From the NCBI RefSeq assembly GCF_035046485.1, contig NC_085136.1, positions 158,584,754 through 158,648,753 of the forward strand: a stretch of 64,000 bases of DNA, read 5' to 3'. Shown piece after piece: positions 20,890 through 30,503 of the stretch. The notes under the pieces were generated by a model. That model saw only the letters and a list, made by a program, of their open reading frames with translations. It was not told where the DNA came from and searched no databases. The position numbers were made by a program, and so were the translations under genes. Within the stretch, counting starts at the first letter, position 1; every line of letters begins with the position of its first letter. This stretch comes from Aedes albopictus. Lineage: Eukaryota > Arthropoda > Insecta > Diptera > Culicidae.

Positions 20890-22470
20890 ACCGATCCTTG
20901 TCTGCTGCGATGTCCTGCAGGGTTCCAATCTAACGCTTGTTTAAAGATTTCGTTCCCGCTCCAGCGTAGAGTGTGGCCGACCCACCTCCACTTTCGCTCT
21001 CGAATTCCTATCGCTATTGATGACATCGACGATGGAGCTCCACGTTGGAGATCCAATTGTGAGGCCACCATGCACGAATTATATACCGCAGGCATATATG
21101 ATGGAGACCTGCCGTTTCACTGCCGTGCAGCAGCACAGATTTCAGGTTCGAGTTGAAAATTTGGATTTAGGTGCCTCGACTAATCTGGTTGTTTTTTCAT
21201 ACATTTCTTAAACTCTCAATAGCAGGCCTTGCCTCCTTGATCCGTGCACCTATGTTTATGTTGATGCCACCATCGGCCGCCATTTGGCTACCAAGATATC
21301 GGAAGCTTTCAACATTCTCCACTGATTGCCCAGTTACCGCAAAGTTAGAAGGGTTGACCGTGTTTACATCCAACGATTTGGTCTTGTTGACGCTGATGAT
21401 AAGACATGCCACTGAGGAGCTATTGGAAAGATCATAGAGCTTGCTCTGCATATCAGAGCGCCATTGAGCTAGGAGAGCAACGTCATCAGCCAGTTCGAAA
21501 TCATTTAGGTGCTCCATGGGATTGGGTTGTCATGGTCATGTTTCATGGTCAATCGCACCTACCAGGATCTCGTCGATTACAATGAGGAACAGTAGCGGTG
21601 ATAGGATACATCCTGGCCTCACTCCAGCAACCACCTGGATGGGATTGGACAAGACACCGTTGTGCAGTACTCTGCACGAAAATGCCCTGTACTGTGCTTC
21701 AATGAGGCCGATGATTTTCTCAGGGGCACCCTTGTGCCTGAGGCCTTCTCACATGTTTTCGTGATTGAGACGGTCGAAAGCTTTTTCGTAGTCAATGAAC
21801 ACCAAGTAGAGAGATTCTTGGAATTCATTGATTGGCTCCAATATTATACGATCGCCGGGGCCCGTGGCGTAGTTGGTCACACGTTCGCTTCATATGCAGA
21901 TGGTCATGGGTTTGATTCCCAGCCCCGGCACTTGCAATTTTTCGTCAGTTGCTTTTCCCCCGAGAGCAACTGACACTGACCCTCTTCTGAGCCCCATGGC
22001 TCAAACGGACCCGGATACCTGGACATCGGCGAACTGCTACTCATAATGGACCCCCATTCGGACTGGAAAGGAACAACGGCCATCCATCATCATCCTTGTG
22101 CTCATCATTCTACTAGGTATAAAGTAGAAAAAGTGAAAGCAGCAGAAAGGCACCAGTTCGATAAAGTAGAATAAGAATCTAGGCGCTGTACAAAATGTAA
22201 GTGCAGGTGTCAATTGAAATTGCTCACGTAGTGCCCCAGTGGACAATAGAGCTGTAAATTAGGTTAAGTGATTAAGAATAAAAAAAAAAAATATTATACG
22301 GAGCATGACAATATGGCCTACACAGGATCGTCCGGCACGGAATCCTGCTTGCTGCCGTCGGAGAGTTGCGTTAATCTTCCCCTGTATCCGGTTATGGATC
22401 ACTTTGCAGAGAACTTTGAGAACGTTGCACAGCAACATGATACCTCGCCAATAGATTGGCATTCCAAGCT
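20890..22470 (-). pseudogene. Reverse transcriptase domain of minus-strand LINE (split by SINE)
   Basis: Reading leftward: 22462-22300 gives WRGIMLLCNVLKVLCKVI and QQAGFRAGRSCVGHI. Across the SINE, 21840-21530 gives YLVFIDYEKAFDRLNHENM (motif A) and GVRPGCILSPLLFLIVIDEI (motif B, R for the usual Q). 21517-21197 gives ELADDVALLAQ (motif C, ADD intact) and the KTKSLDVNTVNPSN thumb. 21095-20890 gives [15 protein letters not shown]. Stops and frame changes occur near 21740 and 21540. This family is distinct from the RTE-like copies at 10240 and 33463, though in a similar general group. Confidence 0.8.
21851..22290 (+). mobile_element. tRNA-derived SINE (Feilai-like) with target duplication
   Basis: A 440-bp SINE. 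The tRNA-related head (about 21855-21930) has an A-box-like TGGCGTAGTTGG and a B-box-like GGGTTTGATTCC, the internal promoter of RNA polymerase III. It ends in an A-run at 22280-22290. It is flanked by perfect 10-bp duplications ATATTATACG at 21841-21850 and 22291-22300. It sits in the RT frame of the surrounding LINE and on the opposite strand. The Feilai name is an inference from the host and the head structure. Confidence 0.9.
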
Positions 22471-22592
22471 AAAAATATCACAGATGGCTCTTTTTTTTGT
22501 GGCAGTAAAATCAAATTTTCTCGGTGAAGAAACTGTTCCGGAACATGAAGTAAACACAAAAAGTTGCCTTTCCAAACCATTCTTGATTTATA

Positions 22593-23520
22593 AAGCTTGA
22601 GTCATTTAATATCTGGACGCTCTCTTCAATTTACTGCAGCGCCCCTACTTGTCAGATCCGAAAAATTTTGACAGAAATTTGTTTTGGAATGTTGCCTCCT
22701 TCAGTGCTGAAAATTTTGTCACGATTGGTTTCGTTTCTTAAAAGTTATACGTTATGGAAGCCGGGCATCGAAAATTAATTTTGGACACACACTTCGAAAA
22801 TCCGACGTGGTCAAGTTCAAAAATTGCGAAATACGTGAAAATGGACTATGGTCAGTTTCCCGGACAAAAATTTTATAAAGCCACAGGTCGGGATGATGTG
22901 CCCAGTAAGTTCAAGTTTGTTTTTGCCAATAAGAAAGTTGTTGATCTGGCAAGGTATTTGCAGCAGCGGCCAAAAAACAAAGGTTTTTGTGACAAACAGG
23001 ACCATGGATTCCAAAATGTACAAGCAGGAGTGCCTGAAAAAGCGTTATCTTCCGTTCTGTACAGCTCACAATGGATCTGTTAAGTTTTGGCCAGATCTGA
23101 CAAGTTGCCACTACAGCAGAGAAGTGCTACAGTGGTATCAAGACAACGGGGTGGATTTTATCAAAAAAGAAATCATTCCACCAAATTGCCCTTAGTTCCG
23201 CCCAATCGAGAAATATTGCGCAATTGTTAAGCAGAAGTTGAAGAAGAGTGGAAAGGTGGTTGGGATGCAACACAGCTGCAAAGATGGTGGAACAAAATGG
23301 CCGCTCAGGTGAATCAGCAGACTGTCCAAGATATGATGAGTGGTATTCGGAGAAAAGATCGAAATTTCATAAAAATCGAATCGGAATAAGTTTAAGGCTA
23401 TTTTTCCTAGAAAGTTCAATAAATATCCTTGATTTTAAGTACAAAATATTGTTTATTTCAATAACATATTTCCGAGACAGATCCGTTTTTTTGCGTCCAG
23501 ATACTAAATGACTCAAGCTT
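22593..23520 (+). mobile_element. ITmD37E mariner remnant
   Basis: A 928-bp element with inverted terminal repeats AAGCTTGAGTCATTTA...TCTGGACGC (about 28 bp, one or two mismatches), flanked by TA at 22591-22592 and 23521-23522, the Tc1/mariner target duplication. It lies inside the minus-strand LINE. It is shorter than intact members, because the middle of the transposase is missing. Confidence 0.9.
22754..23390 (+). pseudogene. ITmD37E transposase, internally deleted
   Basis: Starts with ATG at 22754 (MEAGHRKLILDTHFENPTWS), giving the N-terminal DNA-binding part for about 30 residues. It then jumps to the catalytic region, indicating an internal deletion that removes the first catalytic Asp region. 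From about 22935 in another frame it reads FVTNRTMDSKMYKQECLKK, FWPDLTSCHYSREVLQWYQD and IPPNCP, then a stop, then FRPIEKYCAIVKQKL. Exactly 37 residues separate the D of WPDL from the E of RPIEK, the D37E signature. At least one frameshift and one stop, so inactive. Confidence 0.9.
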
Positions 23521-23675
23521 TATTCACTAACTTTTCAAAAAACTATCCCCTTTTCTAACAATTAACGTTTTTCGTTATTTTTCCATACGATTTGACAGTT
23601 ATTGACTACCATGCTTCCGTGAGCTTGAGGTGAGAACTTGAGAAAGTTGAAAACCGAGAGTAGCAGAGACGATGC

Positions 23676-23937
23676 CACAGACAAACAGACGTAACACCTT
23701 GAACGATTTTCATGGAAATCCATCGCCCAGTTCACACTACCATCACCTGGTGCAAAAGTTGCACGAATCTCTGTGTTGTGCCATATCGTCAACAGAAGGT
23801 GCTAGTGTGAAACGTCAAACACATAGAAAAACGATGCGCGCGCCTCTGGTTGTGAAAGTCTCAACTATGAAAATTTAAAATGATCGTTAAAAGCGTGGTC
23901 GATGGAAATTTCGCAAGTGTTACGTCTGTTTGTCTGT
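23676..23937. mobile_element. MITE with 8-bp target duplication
   Basis: Terminal inverted repeats CACAGACAAACAGACGTAAC on the left and their complement on the right. Direct repeats GACGATGC at 23668-23675 and 23938-23945 flank it. An 8-bp duplication fits hAT- or P-type transposases. It encodes nothing and is nested in the same LINE as the mariner. Confidence 0.85.
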
Positions 23938-24089
23938 GACGATGCATTGAATACAAGTGATGGTGTCGCCACCGGGCTGTCAGCGCTGGAAACTAGATGC
24001 TATAAAAGTTCTTGTATGCAATTTTCACTGCTGGCGTCAACTGGAAGCATTCAATGGAAAAGTAAACAGCTTTTACCTTATTATCGCAT

Positions 24090-25200
24090 ACAGTCAGGTA
24101 ACCCTTTTTGGGCACCTTTACTAAGATGCCTTGCATCCAGTCGACTGGACTACGGGTTTGAGCATCTCGGCTGCTATGCGATCGATTCCCGGAAGCCTGT
24201 TTGATTTCATGCTACGGATAGTTGTTTTTTATCTCCTGTAGTGATGGAGCTTCGGTGTTAACACGGGTAATGCGTCGAACCCTTGGCGGATCATGCTGAG
24301 GTGTTGATGGCGTAGCCGATACTTGAAAAAGGATTCCAAAGTGCTCGAACCACCGTTTTAGCTGGTCAGCCGGTCGCTCAAAAACTGTCCAGACAAAGAC
24401 ACAGGCATCGTAGCATTTATCTAAGTCCCATTAGGGCGACGTTAGACATCGTAGAGGAGACGAATGTCGCCGGTGTTTGCGGCTTTCTCGCTTTCGTCGA
24501 CTAGGGAGTCCGCCCACGTTCTTTTGTCCCGTCTACATGAGCGTTTCACTTCCTTCTCGAGAGCTAAATAGCGCTGACAGGCTACGGCTTTGACTCCTCG
24601 TTCTATCGCCGCTTTGGCGTTCCTTCGCTGCTCTATCTTTTCCCAGGTATCATCTGTGATCCACTGCTTTCTCTGGATGCGTAGATCACCTAAATTATTC
24701 TCGCCGGTGGCGATGAAGGCGTTCTTGATGGCGTTCCTTTGATCTTCTACGCTTCCACCTGCTGAAATAACCGCAGCACGGTTCTCTCTCGACGAAGGAC
24801 TGCAGCGTCTTCCAGTCGGCGTGTGTTGAACCAGCGCCTGATTTTCTCCTCCTGTCGATGGATCCTAGCAATGCGCCGTCGGATCTCACCGATTAGGAGA
24901 TAATGGTCGGACGTAATGTCGGCGCTACGTTTGTTCCGCACATCAAGAAGGCTCCATCTCTATTTTCAGCTGATGCAGATGTGGTCGATATGATTTTCCG
25001 TGACGCCATCACGGAATCCCGTGTCACTTTGTGCAGCGGCCGATGAGGAAAAAGCGATCTCCCAATCACCATGTCATTGTTGCCACAAAACTCTGCAAAC
25101 AGCTCCCCGTTTCCGCAAATTTCTCCGAGACCATGGCGTCCCAAGACGTGCTTATAGTCCGAGTTGTCGGAACCAACTTTCGCGTTGAAGTCGCCCATGA
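24090..25200 (-). pseudogene. APE endonuclease and linker of minus-strand LINE
   Basis: At 25198-25000 the minus strand reads MGDFNAKVGSDNSDYKHVLG (the GDFNA catalytic box of APE endonucleases), then FAEFCGNNDMVIGRSLFPHR. A shifted frame at 24941-24890 reads RSADITSDHYLLIGEIR, containing the SDHYL box. The linker continues to about 24090 with fragments such as LQEIKNN and IAAEMLKP. Several frameshifts are present. The first part of the endonuclease is absent or beyond recognition past 25200. Confidence 0.75.
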
Positions 25201-25260
25201 GGATCTTGATATCACCTTTTGGAATCTTGCAAATAAAATCGATTCAATTCTCTAGACTGA

Positions 25261-26476
25261 GTCAACTAGAATCTCTATATAACTCTTCTCGTCCGTTAGC
25301 CCCGTTCCTAGGTTCGCATTACTTCTTCTATCATTATTTTTTTGTGGCGAAGTAGGACTTGGACAGGCTATCTTACCGGGGTCGCGCTGCCTACATTACG
25401 TTGGTAGGGCTGCCACCATAGGTATAACTGACACGATACAGCGTTTCTTATTCAGTAGCTGGATGCTAGGATAATTGAGTCGCACCTTTTTTTGTGGACA
25501 GTCGCTCACATATACATACATTGGTTAAATTTTCTTCAGCATCAAACAGAGGGCCTTTGTGAAAGTTGATTTTTGTCTAAAAGTTATCTTGAAGGCACTA
25601 AACAATAAACTATTATGCAAAGACTGACAAATTGATAAATACATGTGGTGCATACTTTAACCCTTTGGAGCCTGAGGGGTCATATATGAGCATGTATCCG
25701 TAATAATCGGGACACAGAAATACAGTTGTTAATCTGTAATAGACACATGAAAATTGCTCATATTTGGCATAATAACATATTAAGACGTGTTCATTTCACC
25801 TATAAAATTTCATGTGAATCGGTGCAGTACTTTTTGTTGTAGCAATGAAGGAGTAGAATGTGCGCCATTGAATTTTGTACAGCCCCTAGTTTTGCTTGTC
25901 AGCGCTGTAACTTTTGAATTCGGTAAAGGAAATGGCTGAAATTTTGAACACAAACCTCTCAATCTACATTTGCTGAATGGGCAAAATTTCAAAAAAATCG
26001 ATGCACTATTAACAATTTTATAGTCGAAACATGTATTGGGACTGAACGTGATTTTGGCCCCTCAGACAGCAATTAGTCAGCACCCTTTATTGTTTCGATT
26101 GTACTATTGAAAGTACTATACCAATAATCATCAAATTTTGCAGACATAATATACACATAATCAACTACCTTTTGTGAAAATTTCGTGAAAATTGACAGAG
26201 AAATTCAAAAGTTATGAATAGGCAAACATCGCACATGAAAAACACGAAAAATTTTTACTAACACTCACCCCCATCATCACCAGTAGCTTTCGAACCAATT
26301 GATAAAAGTTGATGAAAATTTGCAAGAAAGTGTCTCTATAAGTATCATAACTGCTAACGAAATTTCATAATTATCATCACAGAACTTTGAAATGTAGCGT
26401 AAAATAACCATCTACTATGCGAATGAAAATTGGTCATGATTGTACAAAATACTTCAAACCACTTCTGTTTGTTTTT
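25261..26476. other. Intergenic and leader-like sequence, no gene recognised
   Basis: 25380-25520 resembles the leader at 36600-36700. From 25660 on the sequence is AT-rich with no coding features. Confidence 0.45.
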
Positions 26477-26602
26477 GCCTTTCTCGTACACTAAGTGTAC
26501 TGGAAAGGCTATATGTTCACTCCAAAAATGACTTTTTGATAGAAGGCCCGGAGGGTCAAATCACATATACCAATCGACTCAGCTCGACGAATTGAGGTGA
26601 TG

Positions 26603-26664
26603 TCTGTGTGTGTGTATGTGTTTGTGTATGTGTGTGCGTGTGTGTGTGTCTGTATGTGTGTGTA
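26603..26664. repeat. (TG)n microsatellite
   Basis: About 62 bp of TG dinucleotides with a few TATG, TTTG and CTG interruptions, near the left end of the long GCCTTTCTCGT element. Confidence 0.9.
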
Positions 26665-27342
26665 CAAAAAAAAACTCACATCACTTTTTGGCAGTAAACT
26701 TCATCCGATTTCAATGACCGACGGTTCATTCGACGCGGAATCTGGTCCCATTGTTTCCTATTGAAAATGGTTCGGATCGGTTCAGCCGTTCCGGAGATGA
26801 TGAACAGTTAGCTAGAAAATAGCCTTACGTCACACTAAAGACAACTGGTAGTGTTCCGGAATTGGTTCCGAGAGTCCCGTCGAAATTGTCAAACTTTGCA
26901 TGTGACACCTTCAATTTGCAGCGATTTGGTTAACCGATGAGCAGTTAACAAGACAATAATGTTAGACCATATTTGGTTCAGTCGGTAGTTACCCGGAATC
27001 AGATCCGGGTAGTAAAATGTAAAATTTAACCAAACCCATGGATGCGGTGCATCAAATCACGACCAGTATTGTAAACATTCGATACTTTTTACTACCTTCA
27101 TTTCGTTGCCGCAGTCGGGTGTCAGTCGGCTTTGTTACATTCGTGCGCTATCGTCACCTCTTACCTACACACAACACGAGCAGTAGAACGAAGATCAATA
27201 CACATAAGAAAGGGTCAAATCAATGTCATCTGACACGATGACATGTGTCTAATTCTAGCTTTACGCATAGATTTTCAGCCAATTCCGATTATGATTGTTA
27301 ATATTAGTTTATTATTGCATGTTGCATTGAATACGACACACA

Positions 27343-27584
27343 CACAGCTAATCGCGTTCGGTAATTTTTACCGAAATCTCAACCGCTAAGCGTTCGGTAA
27401 TGGATTTTTAACGAAATTCTGTGAAAAAAATAACAAATTTCGGTAAAATGTTATCGTTTATCTGTCAAACTCTAACGAACTTCGGTAGAAGTTGCTACCT
27501 TTACCGAATTTTTCCTGTAAAACAAATTTAACGGTTGAGATTTCGGTAAAACATTACCGAAGTCGGTGATTTTTTCTAACTGTG
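27343..27584. mobile_element. MITE rich in TTCGGTAA/TTACCGAA
   Basis: Ends CACAGCTAA and TTCTAACTGTG. Subterminal inverted blocks TTACCGAAATCTCAACCG and their complement lie near 27370 and 27530. TTCGGTAA/TTACCGAA words recur through about 240 bp. It lies inside the long element at 26477-29111. Target duplication not resolved because the left flank is a CA run. Confidence 0.7.
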
Positions 27585-29111
27585 CAGATGGGCAACATAG
27601 CTCTTATTATGGAAGAAGACAGGAATAACAAAAGCCGAACCGTCTCCCGAAGCCGCTATCGTGGTGAAGTGCATTCGTTTGACATTTTTGTTTCGAACAG
27701 TAGTTTGATTACTTGTGTTGCGAATGTCGGAGACAAAGGAGGCCGAATATCGACGAAAAGGTTCAAATGACTGTGATCTCTAACAAGACTGATCACGACT
27801 TATCGACAACCTGATGGAAAAATAGGGTCAGACCACATTAGATTCCCGGTAGTGTTGCGGGTTCAGCTGTGGCTTCGAAAGCGGTTAGAAGTAAAAGTGA
27901 AGCAAACCCATTCATGCGATATATCAAATCACGGTGATTAGGTAAAGGTGAATAAATAGCAATATAATATTCTCAGACCATAATGGGGACAACCGGTAGT
28001 GTCATGGTCCATGACTCATGGAATCAGATCCGGCTATCCTACCGGAAATTACCAAATATAAAAATGAACCAAACCCATACATACGACACATCAGATCGCA
28101 GATTTTTTGATAATCTAATGAACGGTTAGCAAGAAAATAGCCTTAGATCACATTAGAGACTAGCTGTTGTGTAGCAGAACCAACGTTCATGTGAAAAATT
28201 AAATCGTGGCTTTGTTTAATGGCCTGATAAACATTAATTATGAACAACAGTGACGAATAGGTCTAAGTTCTCATATATGAGAACAAAATATAGACAAAAC
28301 TAAAGCGATCTCATCAAATCGTACCATTTCAGATTCCTAAGGTGTAAATTTATAGCAGGATGGGTCAACGTTGAATGGAAAAATAAGAATATGATCGCGT
28401 CAACAGAAGATGGTGGCTGTTTTAAGGAATTTTGAGCTCTAAAACTATGTAAAATAAGTGTATTTTGTATGGGAAATTTGTTCGGAGTCCACCAGAGTAT
28501 CCAAGATAGCGGTCCAAAGTCCAAGATAATGGCCCAGTATTCAAGTTAGTGTCTATTTTATAGGATTTTTAATTCTTGCATTATGGGCATATTTTGTATG
28601 AAAATATGTCCAGAAATCAAAATTTGTAATCAGAAAACCCAAGCTGTGCGCTGTTTCACAAGGTCTGCAATATGACTATATTTAGTTTAAATGGGGAAGA
28701 ATGCCGGTCTTCATCCAAAACTGGTAACCAGAAAATCATAAACGACATGCCAAAATTCAATACGGCGACTATTTTATGTAATTTTAGGTCCAAAAATGAA
28801 TACCAGAACATCCAAGATGGTGTCTCAATGTTCAAGATGGCGGTTAGTTTAGTTGGGGTAGATATCCGGAGTCATAAAATGATGACCGGAAAATCTAAAA
28901 TGACGTTTCAAAATTTTGCGTCTTCATGACACTTGTTTGGTTTGAGTTTTGGATCGTTGTCTTATATTTTCTGAATATTGGATGTTATGCTAATATAAAA
29001 TGTATCCATATTGAGTAGATTTAGCAAGCAGTTTTTATTTGTATTTATGTCAATGTCATCAACATGTCGCTCGAGTTTTGTTGAAAGGATATTTTAAAGC
29101 ACGAGAAAGGC

Positions 29112-29499
29112 ACCATCGCCGCTAGGTGGATTAATTAGGGTTTTTATCCATAATTAAAGGTAATGCATCGATTTTTATGAAATTTGGCACAGATAATGAG
29201 CATACATCAAAGAGTTCCTAGTCAATTATTTGGCCAATTTTACCGATTAATTACAGAGCTGCAGCTGTACTTCTGTGTCCCGATTATTGCGGATACAGGC
29301 TTTATTAGGAAAAAAATGGGAAAATTTGTATTTGGGACTTCATTGATAATCTATGTACATCCTGAACAGCATGAAATTTTGAAAAACGAAATAATTTACA
29401 TGTCGGTTGTTCTAAAAGCTGAGCTTGAATGTGGGTTACGTGTATATGTGTTCATTAAGCCTTCGTCAAGAATATCAAAAAGTGTTTTATATTCTGGGA
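29112..29499. other. AT-rich spacer, no gene recognised
   Basis: The frame at 29184-29507 shows no domain and begins without a good start context. Likely repeat-derived. Confidence 0.45.
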
Positions 29500-30300
29500 T
29501 GTTCTAGGTGTTCCAAACTGTCCCTTAGTGAAGTCCTTCAAATCTACAAGAATAATTTTATGTTTTTTCGCCACAAATAATAGCATTGCATAACCTACTG
29601 AGGTCCGTGAAGCTCTTGACATCTATAATGTCATTTAAAGACACTATAGGGATATTCCAGGTCAGCCAAACTACCCTGGAGTTCAGAACTTCAGGTCTAC
29701 ACTCGTAACAGTAGCCATATCTGATATACTGAGTAACGTTGCATTATCAACCGCAGATACTGGAGCAATCTGAAGTCTACTAGCTTAGTATAAACCTTTG
29801 GGACATTCAGGGTCGTCCAAACTGTTCTATAATGAAGTCCTTCAAATCTACAAGAATAACTTTATGTGTTTTCACCATAAATAATAGAATTGCATAATCT
29901 GCTGGGATCCGCGAAGCTCTTGAAATCTCAAATGTCATTTAGTGACACTATGGGAATGTTTCAGGTCAGGCAAACTATCTTTGACTTTAGAAATTCAGGT
30001 CTACACTCGTAACATCAGCTATATCTGACATACTGGGTAACGTTTCATAATCAATCGCGGTGACTGGATCAACCTGAAGTCTACTATATATTATTATGAA
30101 CCTTTGGGACATTGAGGGTCGTCCAAACTATCCTGAAGTTTAGCTCTTGATAGTAACAGTAGCTATTCTCAAAACGAGCTTTAAACTGTAATCTTAATCC
30201 CCCTGGCATATCATGAGTCATTTTAAGGTAGTTTTGAGATATTCCAGATCAACAACACTACTCCTGAGGCCATAGCTTCAGGTCTACACTTGTGATAATA
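29500..30300. repeat. 305-bp tandem repeat, about 2.6 copies
   Basis: The word AAGTCCTTCAAATCTACAAG occurs at 29531 and 29835, a 304-bp step. The CCAAACTGTCC/CCAAACTATCC word recurs near 29510, 29815 and 30120. TCAGGTCTACACT recurs at about 29691, 29995 and 30280. Units are clearly diverged, and the third is truncated and more decayed. No coding content. Confidence 0.8.
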
Positions 30301-30307
30301 ACATATT

Positions 30308-30503
30308 CTGATTTATCGACCGATTTCTATTTATAACTTAATCATTTTATGGCTATATTGGTCTTTTTCTACTCAGAGTCCAAAGGAATAGAGAACAAAG
30401 TGGATAATGAAATGATAGATATAATAGTATTTGCTAGGTTGCGAAAAAGGCCGATATAGCCATAGAATGATTAAGTTATAAATAGAATATGGTCGATAAA
30501 TCA
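30308..30503. repeat. Inverted repeat, about 60-bp arms
   Basis: Arms 30308-30369 and 30442-30503 pair closely (TTTATAACTTAATCATT against its complement AATGATTAAGTTATAAA) around a loop of about 72 bp. It directly follows the 305-bp tandem repeat. It may be a small MITE or hairpin; no target duplication was found. Confidence 0.75.

Larger units (their letters stand above)
20218..25260 (-). mobile_element. LINE copy (minus) with nested insertions
   Basis: A LINE reading right to left: endonuclease about 25200-24890, linker 24890-24090, RT 22470-20890, C-terminal tail 20535-20218. It has been interrupted by at least four later pieces: an unassigned insert (20536-20889), a SINE (21851-22290), an ITmD37E mariner (22593-23520) and a MITE (23676-23937). 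The RT reads continuously across the SINE once it is ignored. Upstream, 25380-25520 resembles 36600-36700 (shared CAGCGTTTCTTACTCAG-like text), suggesting related leaders. Confidence 0.8.
26477..29111. mobile_element. Long noncoding element with GCCTTTCTCGT termini
   Basis: Starts GCCTTTCTCGT at 26477 and ends with its complement ACGAGAAAGGC at 29101-29111. It contains text I recall as a very abundant mosquito repeat (ACACTAAGTGTACTGGAAAGG, AGAAGGCCCGGAGGGTC). Inside are diverged direct subrepeats: AACCAAACCCATGGATGCGG-like blocks at about 27027, 27902 and 28066, and CACATTAGAGAC/GGTAGTGTTCCGG blocks at 26830, 27838, 27985 and 28151. A CCAAGATGGCGG-like degenerate array occupies about 28490-28860. 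No transposase ORF was found, so it is non-autonomous; the transposase class is unknown. Confidence 0.65.

Noticed and set aside
21858..21930. Possible functional tRNA gene
   Set aside because: A and B boxes belong to the SINE head, which continues for more than 300 bp to an A-tail inside a target duplication.
29500..30300. CRISPR-like or coding repeat
   Set aside because: The period is about 305 bp, units diverge throughout and no ORF follows the repeat.
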